The notes: generated by a model not told the origin, from the letters alone. 64,000 nucleotides of DNA from Pohlia nutans (GCA_022496805.1 CM040106.1:9424001-9488000), one strand, 5' to 3'. Positions 34,740 through 47,099 are shown, counted from the first letter of the stretch. Translations and numbers: made by a program.

Positions 34740-37410
34740 TGAGACATTCGTGCATTCTCAGGTCTCTGATGTCGCGCCCGATGTCTTCACGGATGTTTAA
34801 AGAGACAGATGTCTTGACGTCTGTAGAAGCATCGCGGACGTCTTAGGCCACGCCATATTGCTACGTTCGGGCAGACATCCAACAGTCCTGGTCGACGTTG
34901 TCCACAATGCCCGGTGATGTGACTGTTGTGATGGTGGTACGTCCTCTCCGACGTCAATGGACGACCTCATCCGTGTCACAGTGGACGTCTCTGCCAAGAC
35001 GCCCTATTGCATGACGGATGTATGCGGCAATGTTTGGTGGGACATCCTAGTGGACATATATGAAGACAATGATGGAGAGGCGGGCCCCTCTGTTGCGGAT
35101 GTCACCGCTAATAACTCACGAACAACGTGCCAATGTCCGCCGGGATGTTCCACCCCACGCTCGGAGCACGACATAAGAGATGACCGTGGAGACACCGCGC
35201 ACATCGATTGAGACATTCGTTCAATCCCAGGTCTCTCATGTCGCGTCCAATGTCTTGACGGGTGTTTAGAGAGACACCCGTCTTGACGTCTGTAGAAGCA
35301 TCCCTGACGTCTTAGAATGCGCCATATTGCTATGTTCCGGAAGACAGCCAAATGTTCTAGTGGACGTTGTCCAGAATGTCCAGATTTTTGTCTCCTATGA
35401 CGGTTCCATGTCATCCTTGACGACTATAGACGTCCTAAATAGTGTCACAGTGGACATTTCTGCCAAGACGCCCTACTGCATGACAAATGTATGCGGCCAT
35501 GTCTGATGGGTCATCTCCATGGACATCGTAGAAGACAATGATAGAGAGGCGGGCCCGTCTGTTACGGATGTCATCGCCGACACCTCACGAACAACGTGCA
35601 AATGTCCGCCAGGATGTTCCAGCTCACGTTTGGAGCGCGACATCAGAGATGACCACACACATTGAGTGAGACGTTTCGTGCAATACCAGGTCTATGATGT
35701 CCCGCCCGATGTCTTCACGGGTGTTTAGAGAGACACCCGTCTTGACGTCTATAGAAGCATCCCGTACGTCTTAGACCACGCCATATTGCTCTGTTCCGAA
35801 AGACATCCAACTGTTTGGATTGACGTTGTCACAAATGTCCGGTGTTGTGACTGCTGTCTTGGTGTCATGTCATCCCAAACGTCTATGGATGTCCTGGACC
35901 GTGTCGCAGACTCGCAGTGGACGTCTCTGCCAAGACACCCTACAGCATCACGGATGTATGCGGCCATGTCTAATTACACATCATCGTGGACATCCTAGAA
36001 GACAATGATGAAGTCGTGGGCCCGTCTATTAGGGATGTCATCGTGGACACATCACGAACAACGTGCAAATGTCCGTCGGGATGTTCCAGCCCACGTTTGG
36101 AGTGCAACATCACTAATGACCGCGGAGACACCGCGCACATCGAGTGAGACATTTTGTGCAATCCTAGGTCTCTGATGTCGCGCCCGATGTCTTCACGGGT
36201 GTTTAAAAAGACACACGTCACGACGTCTGTAGAAGCATCCCGAACGTCTTAGAGCACGCCATACTGCTATGCTCCGGAAGACATCTCAAAGTTTTTGGTG
36301 GACGTTGTCCACAATGTCCGGTTTTGTGACTTTGGTGACGGTGCCATGTCATCCTTTACGTCTGTAGATGTTCTGGACCGTGTCACAGTGGACGTCTCTG
36401 CCAAGACGTTCTACTGCGTGATGGATGTACTCGGCCATGTCTGATGGGACATCCCCATGGACATCCTAGAAGACAATGATGGAGAGGCGGGCCCGTCTGT
36501 TAGGGATGTCATCGCCGACAACTCACGAACAACGTGCCAATGTCTGCCAAGATGTTCCAGCCCACTTTCGGAGCGCAACATCACAAATGACCGCGGAGAC
36601 ACCGCGCATATCGAATGAGACGTTTCGTGCAATATCAGGTCTATGATGTCGCGCCCGATGTCTTCACGGGGGTTTGGAAAGACACCCATCAAGACGTCTG
36701 TAGAAGCATCCCGGACGTCTTAGACCACGCCATATTACTATGTTGCGGAAGACGATTCCGAATGTTTTGGTGGACGTTCTCCAGAATGTCCGATTTTGTG
36801 ACTTCTAGGACGTTGCCATGTCATCCTTCACGTCTATAGACGTCCTGGACCGTGTCATAGTGGACGTCTCTACCAAGACGTTCTACTGCGTGACGGATGT
36901 ACTCGGCCATGTCTAATGGGACATCCCCATGGACATCGTAGAAGACAATGATGAAGACACGGGCGCGTCTGTTATCGATGTCATCGCAGACACATAACGA
37001 AAAACGTGCGAATGTCCGCCGCGATGTACCAGCCCACTTTCGGAGCGCGACATCACAGATGACTGCGGAGACACCGCGCACATCGAGTGAGACATTCCGT
37101 GCAATCCCATGTATCTGATGTCGCGCCCCATGTCTTCAGTGTTTTTTAGAGAGACACCCGTATTGACGTCTGCAAAAGCATCCCGAACGTCTTACACCGC
37201 GCCATATTGCTATGTTGCGGAAGACAATTCCGAATGCTTCGGTGGACGTTCTCCAGAATGGCCGATTTTGTGACTTCTGGGACGTTGCCATGTCATATCC
37301 GACGTCTTTAGACGTCCTATACCATGTCACGGTGGACGTCTGTGCCAAGACGCCTTAATGCATTTCGGATGTATGCGGCGTTGTCTGATAGGACATCCCC
37401 TTGGACATCG
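34740..37410 (+). repeat. Six tandem units of about 470 bp, right subterminal array
   Basis: The phrase GATGTCGCGCCCGATGTCTTC recurs with small changes at about 34768, 35237, 35698, 36175, 36647 and 37117, a period of 461-477 bp. Each unit carries CTTGACGTCTGTAGAAGCAT, CGTCTTAGACCACGCCATAT, TGGACGTTGTCC and a TGGACGTCTCTGCCAAGACG segment, that is many GACGTC or GACATC words. A seventh, diverged unit may follow to about 37700. Open frames along it (for example about 136 codons on minus near 35004-35414) recur in every unit and reflect the repeat only. Confidence 0.85.
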
Positions 37411-38778
37411 TAGAAGACAATGATGGAGACGCCGGCCTGTCTGTCACGCATGTCTTCGCGGACATGTCATGAACAGCATGTGGAGGTCCCCGGGATGTCT
37501 CAGCTAACGTTCGGAGCGCGACATCATGGGCGACTCCTCACACATCTTGGATGTCAGCGCAGACATAGTGTACGTGAACTGAAACATCCGTGGGAGGACG
37601 TTGTATCTTAGGTCTCCAACTATGTCTCACTAGATGTTTATGTAGACATCCGCTACGACGTGCTCAGAAGTATCTCGCATGTTTTGTAGGGCGTCGAGGC
37701 TACAATGTTTCAGGAGACGTGTAGATGTTTAATTGGACGGTGTATGAGACGTCTCCGACCGTGACTTACGTACTTCTGCGATGTCTTCCAGGACGTTGGC
37801 TATGTGAGCATTCACAATTGCACAATAAATGATAATGAGGATATACCATGGGACATTGCAGTTCACCACCGTAGACATCGTTGTGCTTGGAGGTCGTCGT
37901 TGCGAACATCCCAATGGATGTCCACAAAAACATCCCGATGTCATCAAAGTCATCGTCAATCAGATGTCTTGCGGACAATGGCCTAAACAGAGTATGACGT
38001 GGCAGCTCGTCCAACGTGGATTTTTCGTGCCATGAAGGTTCAGTTCTGTAAATTTGGAAATTCCAAAATATATCCACGTGTATTTTCCACCATAAATGTT
38101 GAGAAATCCTCCTATATTATAAAAGTCTATTATTGCCTGACGTGGATTTTTAATATTTTATTATAATATTTTTCATATTTTAATATTAAAAATCAGTTTT
38201 TATATATAATTTGTATTATATAATATAATTTTTATTAAAAATTTATTATTTAATATTATTATATTCTTATGATATTATTATATTATTATAATACTTTAAT
38301 TTACCATTATATTAAAGAATGGACGAATCAAAAATATTGCGAGTACAGGATATCGAATATAAAATCAATATTCCAAATTATGTGGTGATTTTAAATAAAA
38401 GTATATTGGACAAAAAGGAAATAGAATTTGATAGTGTGAACCGGTTTTTTTTTCCGCTCTAGCAAACCGCTGCCCATTATGCTGAATTTTTTACATTGGG
38501 TAGCATTTCACCTTGCATTCCAGTAAATTTCAAACACATACCCTTGGTGAAACCGGAATCCCGTGCCAGCGTGGCAACATTGTGTCTTTCCGGATGTCTC
38601 TTGTCATGTCTTCTGAAACGCGCAGATGCACGTAGACATCTACGTGTTTTTTCCGAAACACGCAACTTGCTGAACCATCTAATCCAAAAATTATCTTCAA
38701 CAACGTAGAGACAGCCCTCTGTTGTCCTAGGCATCCATACGAATCGGAGACATGACAGGGATGTCTCCATGTCTTCCG
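37411..38778. other. Right subterminal region with an AT-rich block
   Basis: GACATC/GATGTC words continue to about 37975. A nearly pure A+T block covers 38095-38300. More ACATC/CGTAG words occur at 38580-38770 just before the terminal inverted repeat. No gene is present. Confidence 0.5.
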
Positions 38779-38812
38779 AAGAAATGACCAAAAACACGCG
38801 TTTCATATAGTG
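38779..38812 (-). repeat. Right terminal inverted repeat of the large CACTA element
   Basis: The reverse complement begins CACTATATGAAACGCGTG and pairs with 26045-26078. CTG follows directly. Confidence 0.92.
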
Positions 38813-38815
38813 CTG

Positions 38816-41303
38816 CCATATACCATGCAAAGTTGAATGCCTCCATGAGGCGTGTTTGAAAAGGGTTAGGCCTTACAAGATTGCACGCGAGAGAAGAGAG
38901 CCCCGTGCCCCTCCAAATAAAGAGTTGTTACTTTCTACCCAGTCGATTAATGTTGTGTCGAGCAATGTCTGTTGTCCTCTAAACTGCGTACAACCGTTTC
39001 CGTGGGCAAAGATCCAAGCGCTTCGCACTCAATTATACGTAATGAGTAACATATACTTCCGAAAGCATCCCTTGCTTGAAGTGCACCGTCAAATTCACCG
39101 AGATGCAAGCGGAAAAGAGATGATTACCTTGGAAAGAATTGAGGTTTATCCTACAGCATGGTGTCTCATCCATGCGGTGTCGAGAGCTACATTCCATCGG
39201 TACAAGGGTTGAGAAATATCTGGTGTGCGCTCAGAGCCACATGGTAACCTTGGGACGAAAAAGCCCCGCTTGCAAACATTGCAAGCCACTGCCACTCTCC
39301 AAACCCTGCTCAAGAATACCGCAGATCAGATGCCTCACAAGTCCAAGATACTATCGTCAGGTGAGAAAGTTGTATCCATCTGTTTGTCGTCGTCTTTTCA
39401 GTGGAACGACACATTGCCTTTGATCAACGAGGCCAACGCGCGCTTTAATTAGCCAAATGTGTCATCAAGCGGACTGAGTAGAATTTGGAGTCAGTATTTT
39501 CCTGATTTCGCACGAAAGGCTCGTGACGATAGTTTTTTTCAATAAGGGACTTGCAATAGGATTAAACAGCTCCGTTTCGCTTGCACGCCCGGATCTCGTT
39601 CGTCCCTTATATAGACTACGAAGCTCAAAGCGCACATAAATGAACAAAGGGCTCATAGAGAGCTGTATTATGGTAATAGGGATCAGTCTAAGAAATACCC
39701 AGACAAAATGCTTACCGTAATCCATGACAAAATGGAACACTCAAAGACGGCCTCGCCGCATTATTCTCACAAAAGCAAAGTAGTTGATTCCTTCATGAAG
39801 TTGCCAGTTGCGGTCACTGGAGTGATTGTGCATGGCCATGGAGACATTAGATATGCACATTATGGCCTAGATATTTATCCGAGTGATTCAAATCATACCG
39901 TGGATTCAATTGCTCAAATACTATGGGATCTCAAGAATTCGCCAAAGTATTCAACGCGGGAGTTGTTCACTAGGAGTAGGTCTTTTGATCTGTCCAAGGC
40001 CATATTGCAAGGTTCAGAGATTTGCTTGGAATCCCTCCCACCTCCTCCACGCGAACCGGTTATCTCGGAACCACTTCCTCTGACTTTAACTCTTCAGCTT
40101 GATAACGCATGTAGAGACTACAAGAATCGATGGGTCTTTGCATTTTGCTCCCTCCTTGTACACAAAGGCGTCTTCCACGAGATATTTATAAATTTTTCAT
40201 CGTGGGGCACACTCATGAATGCCTTCTTTGGTCGATGGAGCCGTAGATTGAGGGAAAATGACTACCCCGCGATTCCCAAGTTCATGAAGTCCTTCATGGA
40301 TGCTGAATCTCAGCCCGTTATTCTGCACTTTATCGAGGACGTCCCAAACTTCAATGGGTTCGTTGAAGGGTACTTTTGCACGAGTAATGCCGCTATGCAA
40401 GGTCATACCAATGCCCCGCAGTTCAAGTTCTATAAAGATTCCAACGGGTGGCCTTTAATACACTACAAAAATTCTTTGTACAGATAGCGACTGGTTGCCA
40501 AAGGAGGGTGGGGGAATTTGCTTGTCGGAGGAGACCGTAGATGGACGGCCTATGGTGCCGAGTGGAGAGCCTCTCCCACTGGCCCATAATCAAATGCGAT
40601 GCCTTGATGAGATTTGCAAAGGCCTCGATGGATTCATCGCTCTACAGCTAACGAAGATTTTTCTGGAGAATTGAGGAGGATGAATGAACCCCTCAAATAC
40701 TACTGGCGTGGAGTGAAATTTGCTCTAACAATGCCAGTTCCGGCGCGGGAGATTTTGCAAAATGGATTTTGGCCATCTTCGAGATTTGCACCTGAAATGG
40801 AGGACCAATTTCTAGACGATAGGACAATTCATGAAGAGTTTGCCGAGGATGCCCCGTTTGTTCGTCGTAAGCGTGACCGCCTAACCCGTTCATTCCGCGT
40901 TGGTCGTGATATGTACGCTGGCTATTTCCTTGCAGTGCGCCTAGCTATTGACGACCACCGACCATTTTGACTGGCTCAGGCCTTGACGAATCCCTGTCTA
41001 GATTGTGGACATGTGAATTTAATTCAGATGCAGTATTGAACACCTGCTTCACGGCAACACATTGATATGGACACATACTGCGGTTGGGATACAAAAGAGG
41101 GGAATTATTGGCGGGAGGATAGGTGTTTCCAACCAAATTGGTCCTATACAGATTGTATCATGACCTCGTGGAAGTCGTGTACAAGAAAAGAGACTTCCAA
41201 TCGAAGGATTAAAATCCCTCAAACACAAATCAACATTATCAAAGCATCTATAGACTCCTATGTATCTGATTCCGTGAGTGAGGCATCCCGGCCTTGTGAA
41301 TGA
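38816..41303 (+). pseudogene. DUF7869-type transposase-like gene of E2, 3' part
   Basis: The reading frame from 38856 to 40487 stays the same except for stops at about 39210, 39450, 39543 and 39612. Landmarks in order: NVCCPLNCVQPFPWAKI (Cys-rich N-terminal segment), QMPHKSKILSSGEKVV, AHINEQRAHRELYYGNRDQS, VIVHGHGDIRYAHYGLDIYP, then LTLQLDNACRDYKNRWVFAF. This last stretch is the LQLDN...KNR hallmark with a presumed catalytic Asp. Then come GTLMNAFFGRWSRRLRENDY, where the family usually has HTHEDIDQxFSRxS, and FIEDVPNFNGFVEG. Frameshifts lie near 40465 and 40640. The frame then gives EEFAEDAPFVRRKRDR, a TGA at 40968 where the family has Trp, and a C-terminal CGWDTKEGNYW. The DID of the third motif is changed (LMNAF), so this copy would be inactive apart from the stops. 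Family name from memory; the motif match is strong. Confidence 0.75.
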
Positions 41304-41339
41304 GTTGTATCTAGGCGTATGTGTAGGAGGGATTTGTAG

Positions 41340-43740
41340 TGATTCACGTAGTGAGTGGATCTAGATGTAGACTGTTATGTAATACTACAATGGCAAGCTC
41401 ATTAAATTTTAGAACATTGTATTACATTTATTGAAATTTACCGAGGTGCCTATGCACTATGGATTTTGAATTTTGTATATTCGTTGTGCTATTACATTGC
41501 ATGTATGAATGGTAGGACCATATTTATCATTGATAGCTCACTTGAATTAGAACCTCAATGAAAAGTGTCAACCCATTTGATTAAGTCATTGTTGGCTGGA
41601 ACTAGAATATTATAATTTCCTTAGTTATGCTTCTTACCAGCACTGAAGATGGTTGTGTAGTCTTAATTGTTGGGTCAACACTCCCAATATTGAGCAAAGA
41701 AATGCAACATAGATGTCTGGACTTCAACGATATAATATGACTACTATTAATTTAATAGATGTATATGAGTAATTCAACGTAGTTAAGTCTCAATTTAATG
41801 AACGCTTATTATCTTCCAGACTTAGGGTCATAATGAAAATGAGACTGCACATTGTGTCATTTTAATGAATTTTGCCTTCTGAGAACTAAGGATCCAAGAT
41901 AATGTTGATTTCAACTTTTCCAATCTAGATCTAATTAGATATTTAGATCCAGAGTTATATTTATTCTGGATCTTCCATTCAAGATCTAGATCTCAAATTT
42001 GTAATAACATTAACTCTAAATCTGGCATCGTAGATCTGGCAAAACATTGATACAAAATCTAGCAATTTATATATGGAATTCCAAATTTGGCATTGCATGG
42101 ATGTTAGATCTAGTATCTTAGGTATGGCATAACACTATCCGTTGCTTAATTTGTTCAAGCAGTCTTCATTTTGGAGTTACTTTAGTTTTCCTTTCCACTT
42201 AACACCTAAACTTCCCTTCTTAGGCGTGGCATACTCGATCTTAGCTTAAAGGTCACAAAATAAGAATTGTGGTTCACGTTTAACACTGAATCGAGATCTG
42301 CCATTTCTGATCTTGCAAATTTTATCAGGCACAGCATTGTAATCAAATCTGACATTTTAGACCCATCGTATCACTAATCCCCTGAAGTTGTTTCCGGGGA
42401 TAGAGTTTTCATTTAGAGTTAATAGAAAACCCCGGAAATCCTTCTACCACGCCAAGTATGCATCTTGTATGACGAAGTCTACATAGCACACACTTGATTT
42501 GAACTATGAGGCTAAAAAAGGTGTGCTCCTTCTAACAAAGCCTCGGGTCTATATACTTTGCACTCTGAGTTTAAGGGCTACAAACTATATGGGATATTTG
42601 TCCAATGGAATACATTTCTCTAGAACATTCCATAACATTGGTGTTAGATCTGGAAAAGCTTGACAGAGTATTCAACATTGCATAACACTCATAAATTTCA
42701 AATTCGAGATTTGAAATGTGGTATAATCTTAATTTAGAATTTGATAATTTGTATGCAAGATTATTTATCAAAAATAACATGGAATTGACAGTTGGCATTC
42801 AAGATTTGGCAAAACGCTGGTTGTACATGTGGCATTTTAGACATAGCATAACACTTTCTTAAGCTGAAGATATTCGTGAGGACGAAGCTTCTAACTAGAA
42901 TTTATACAAAACTCCTAAATGAATTTTAATATCACAGAGATACTTTTTGCATCAAAAGGACTTTAGTTGATGTAGGCTATAAGGTCAAGAAAGATGTGCT
43001 CTTCCCAACAAAACTTTGGTGCTATGTATTTGGAACTCTGATTATGAGCGCTACAAATCATATAGGATAATATTAGTAGACCTTGTTCTTGCACGACTTT
43101 AAACCGGATCTGACTTAATGAAGATTTAAGATGTGGCATACGTGGATGGTATGTATACGGATTGAATCTGTAGAAAGTACAAGTAGAGAGAGTATAGCGT
43201 CCAAATATGGGAAGGGATGTCATAGTCCTGATCCAGAAAAGTCGTATCTAGAGTACCACTGATTTTGGCTTTGACGATGTAGATCAGGGCTATTTCTATG
43301 CCCAGCAGGAATCGTGCGAGTCAAAAAAATTGGAATTACAGCTCACTATTTACCTCCTCGGCATCAGATGGCCGCTAGGTAAAATGCAAGGATCCACCTA
43401 AACCAACAATAGGCTCCAAAAATCTAGGCAGTATGACATTTAAGCTTCTTCAATGATGGCTGGTATTCACTTCCAAAGATCCAAGTCTGAGATGCGCACT
43501 CCGAAAACCTGTGCTCTAAAACCACGCTTGTTAGAAATTCCACTAGTTAGAAATTCATCCATGCACTCCGATATGCATTCCACCACGCACTCTTTATGTA
43601 CACCGCATCTGGAATTTTGGACTCCACTAATTTTGAACGATTTTAGTGCGATTTTGGATATTTCATGGAAGCGTACATTTTTCGCACTGATTCAGCATCC
43701 TTGCGTCATTCATTACAACTGCACCAATATGACATTATGT
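41340..43740. repeat. AT-rich spacer with fossil AGATCTGGCA-rich array
   Basis: From about 41930 to 43250 the words AGATCT, AGATCTGGCA, ATTTGGCATT and GGCATAACAC(T) recur every 30-60 bp, for example AAGATCTAGATCTC, TAGATCTGGCAAAACATT, TTAGATCTAGTATCTTAGG and TTAGATCTGGAAAAG. The array is more eroded than the other motif arrays here. A direct repeat of about 110 bp pairs 42490-42600 (GTGTGCTCCTTCTAACAAAG) with 42965-43080 (GATGTGCTCTTCCCAACAAA). No gene is recognised. Confidence 0.5.
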
Positions 43741-43744
43741 AGTA

Positions 43745-44220
43745 GCTCCTCCTGGTAAGGACCTACTCGGTAATCAGTACCGGAGGTGTTGGTAGCTACC
43801 GAGGGAAAGGATTGTAATGGAATGCGCGACAGAACACTCAAAACTAGGTCGGTTATCACAAACCGAGGGAAGACAAATTGATCAGAGCATACAAGTACAA
43901 ACAGAAGCTACTTGGTAAGCATGAAATCAATAGAGAATACGTCAAACAAGAAATCAGTTATCTGGGAAAATGTGGCGTGCCAATGAGGTTGGCTCTATTG
44001 CTTTTATACAACAGTACAACCAGATCTAACAGTTAGGTCAGATCGGTAAAAATGTGTTTCCTAGATCTACATGGTGGGGTAATTTGGAAAATTACCGGGG
44101 TAAAAACTGAGACCAGTAGACCTACCGGTAACTCCTAATTTACGGTTAACACTATCCCTCCTCTAAACCAAATTCACACCTGGAACTTGTTTAAAACAAA
44201 AAATAAGACCGGAGGGATTT
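43745..44220. repeat. CGGTA/ACCGAG motif array at the 3' side of E4
   Basis: Short palindromic words recur: CTCGGTAATCAGTACCGGAG, GGTAGCTACCGAGGG, GGTCGGTTATCACAAACCGA, ATTACCGGGGTAA and CTACCGGTAA. The same CGGTA/TCGGTA word is over-represented inside the following ORF and in its 5' region (46270-46560). This marks E4 with its own motif. Confidence 0.65.
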
Positions 44221-46282
44221 CTATTCCGTGGGACCGGGTTGCTTACCGATGGTGTGGTGAAATATTAGCGGATCGTCACCAGATCCGGTAGGCTCCTCGG
44301 TATTGTGCGTGTTTTGCCGAGGTCCGCTGGGTGTCCCGGTATCAAAGGTGATGGCAGTACCTTGCGTAAATTGCGTAGGGCTGAGCAGTTCACGGCCATC
44401 AAATGAGTGCTCCAGAAAGGAGGAATCAAAGCCCTCGATAAGTAATGGAGGAGCTTGGATGGGGCCGTGGTCCGTCGTGGCCGGGGGTTGCAAAATGTTG
44501 GTGTCGGTAGAGTCCAAGGATGCGGGTTGAGGAGTGAAATCCGAATATGCTCGTCCGTACTGGTTGAGCATCCGGTAGGTGTTGTCGAGTGCCGTGGCTT
44601 CGTTCTGTTCCTAGCCGTGCAGCATTGCATAGTTGGCAGCCAGGCTCTCCATCTCGGTAGACGGTGTTGCAATGTGGGCCGACTCATTTTGCCGAAGGGA
44701 GTCGATGGTGATCTTATTCTTGCCCTTCTCGGTTTTGAGCTCCTCCCGTTCCGTGGTGACGGCGCTCAAGAGGATGTCCTGGGCTTGAAGTTTCTTGGTA
44801 AGGGTGTCGACTTCAAGGCGGGAACGTTCACGGTCCTGCCGAATCCATGCAAGATCGGTAGTATGCTGGCGTGCTTCGGCTCGGGAGGTGTCGAGTTGGC
44901 CCTCCAACTCGGTAATCTGAGTTTGGGCGCTCTCAAGTTGGCGCTGATGTGCCACTCGGTCGGAGATGGTGAGTTGTCGAACTTGCGTCTCGACCTCGGT
45001 GAGTACCTAAGACAGGTTCCTTGCCGTTTGGCAGAGGAAACATACAGTCTGTACTAGATTCCAAGGTCCGTGAAGAAAAGTATCCAGAGGGTCGGCGCGT
45101 TTAGTTGGTGGGGTAACTGAGGTCAGTGGGGGTGCCATCTCCGCAGATACTTGGACACCGGTAGTACGAGTGACTTCGGTAGTGAGTATACCCGGAGTCT
45201 AGAGTGGCGCGAACAGTGGTTGTGTTTGTAACGGTGGTGCTGATCCGGGGTGATTTTTGCCAGTGATCTCCAGGGTGTCCGAGGATGTGCAATTCGGTCA
45301 CGGAACTAGTGGAAACGGAGTGCGCTGAGATGATCTCTGCGTAGAGGAGGAACCGCCGCCATGCTCGGTTTGGGGTCGAGGATTCCTACTGAATTCTTGT
45401 AGGGCGTTGGCTATCTCTGGGCGGGCCTAGCGTTTGGATGTATTGGGGGCCGGTGGGTGTCGGCTGCGGAGTCGAGACGAGATCCCTAGGTTGGGGAAAT
45501 GTAAGAGGGGCAGTGATACCCGCCGCTTGCCTGGTTCGTACCGATGCGCGCGTCCCGGGTGTGGTACCGGGGAAGGTGGAGTTGTGTCCGGTACGGGTAC
45601 CGGTGCTTGCTGGTATGGTTGTGGTGGCGGCTGCTTCTTTTCCTCGGAGAAGCGTGTCCCAGATGTTGGCCGAGAAGCACAGTGGAGATGTGCCTCCCTT
45701 GATGGTGGCGAGTTCCTTCTAAAGGTGACCGAGCATGAAGGTGGCCCAGTTTCAAGTGGCAGTAACGGTAAGTGAGAGGTCGTCCATCGTGAGTATCTCG
45801 TGGAGGCACTGCTTGGACGTATAGGTCTGCTTCCTCTTGAAGTAGATCCCTTGCAGTATGCCATACGTCCGAGGTGGCAACCCTACCAGCCCTTGCGAAA
45901 CACTATACCCATCGGTGCCTTCTCGGTGAGTGAGTCGATGTGATCCGGGGCCGACACTCCAGTATTCGAACTTGGCCGGATCCAGGTTCGGGTTGACCTC
46001 GGTAGTCGTGCCGGTCGGTAATTGGAGGATGGCGGTGATGTCTGCCGAGGTGATGATGTAGTTCCTACCGAGCGCTTCCCCGATGATCGACTGCTGCGGT
46101 ATGCTGTGCGCGGTGTTGAAGAATTTCTCCACCACGTCTTTGCGGATTTCTTGGCCCCACGGTAGGTTGACGAAACCCTCGAGGCCGACTCGGTGAAGCC
46201 ACTCGCGTTCGGTTGGACTTCCGGCGGCGAATTCTTTCCAGGCAAGCATGTATTTGACTGATGGCACGTGATGTCCTTTCAT
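44221..46282 (-). pseudogene. Plant-transposon-type protein with coiled coil, decayed (E4)
   Basis: Starting at ATG 46282 the frame reads HHVPSVKYMLAWKEFAAG, then WLHRVGLEGFVNLPWG, IIGEALGRNYIITSADITAI and NPNLDPAKFEYWSVGPGSHR. The WE-F, G-x-x-V/I, I-x-x-I-L-x-L-P pattern recalls the plant transposon protein domain found next to plant retroelements and Mutator-like elements (PF20167 from memory, low certainty). The middle is Pro/Thr-rich (about 45700-45100). The end is a coiled coil (VAHQRQLESAQTQITELEGQ and on to 44620), followed by a tail to 44221. Stops are at 45752 (TGA, Trp expected), 45719 (TAG), near 45425, 45200, 45000 and 44610; at least one frameshift lies between 45700 and 45450. 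One long uninterrupted gene of about 690 codons can be inferred. No reverse transcriptase, protease or integrase is next to it. Confidence 0.5.
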
Positions 46283-46639
46283 TCTTCGGTTACCGGGTTG
46301 CCGCGGGAAGTGTTTGTACGGCAACTGTCTACTGATGTTTTATTCTGACCTGTCATCGTGCAAAAACGCACACGGAGAGTTCTTCGCGTTCTCTCTCGGA
46401 AGGTAGAAGAAAGAGCGGCTACCAAGCAAGAAGGTGGAAGAATTCTAATCCGCGCTATTTGCCTCGGTGGAATGTGTCGGTGGCGGTGAACGGTAGCTAC
46501 CAGCCACGGAAGAAGAGAGGGAGACGGAGATGGAGGGCGGGACGGAGAGCTAACCGAGAGGGAGAAAGGGACATGTCTACTATGTGAGCGATGAGCGGGG
46601 AGCGGAGAGCAGAGAGCAGAAAGAAAGCGAGCCAAGAGA

Positions 46640-47099
46640 ACAAATTTGGGAACATAATTTATAAAAATAATTTTTTACTAATTGTAGAAGAATTTTCTAG
46701 AATATTCGAATATTCCATTTAATATTCTTTCATTAATAGAATATTCGAATATTTGTATACTTTTAGAAAATAATATTGACCTATGACCGTGGGCTGAAAC
46801 GTGGTAAAATGGCATTTGATTTACACTTTTCTTTCAACCGCATGATTTTTTTATTTCAGGGTTTATTGCATATTCCATCAATTTTCGGTTCAGGGTGTCC
46901 TCAAAGCTGTGAGTGAACACATACACTTGTTTGGAAGTTGATGTAGTAAATACAAAACTTTAACATGTGACAAAGAATTTTGATATAATAATAGATAGAA
47001 GAAACTTTATATTGCTGAAATCGTCAGATAAGCTTGGAACATAAATGGTAGGTCTTTGGACTCCATTGAATTCACTATGGGATACTTCTATAGTGACTC
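46640..47099. other. AT-rich spacer with GAATATTCGAATATTC palindromes
   Basis: Around 46690-46755 the palindromic string AGAATATTCGAATATT occurs twice. It may mark the junction between E4 and E3. No coding capacity is seen. Confidence 0.4.

Larger units (their letters stand above)
26045..38812. mobile_element. Large CACTA (En/Spm) element, 12,768 bp, TSD CTG
   Basis: The left end starts CACTATAAGAAACCCGTG at 26045. The reverse complement of the right end, read from 38812, starts CACTATATGAAACGCGTG. The first 34 bases of the two ends differ at three positions. CTG lies directly outside both ends (26042-26044 and 38813-38815), the 3-bp duplication typical of CACTA elements. The interior has subterminal arrays full of GACGTC and GACATC/GATGTC motifs on both sides and a decayed minus-strand gene of TNPA (plant En/Spm accessory protein) type. 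I found no remnant of the large transposase (TNPD type), so the copy looks non-autonomous. It split the E2 DUF7869-type gene. Confidence 0.92.

Noticed and set aside
34797..37348. Many frames of 70-136 codons on both strands
   Set aside because: Each recurs once per 470-bp tandem unit and has no protein-like features; they are shadows of the CACTA subterminal repeats.
45434..45775. Gly/Val-rich plus frames of 94-113 codons
   Set aside because: They are antisense to the decayed E4 ORF and owe their composition to its Pro/Thr-rich codons.
43745..46640. E4 as an LTR retrotransposon
   Set aside because: I looked for long terminal repeats, a primer-binding site and reverse transcriptase motifs and could not support any of them.
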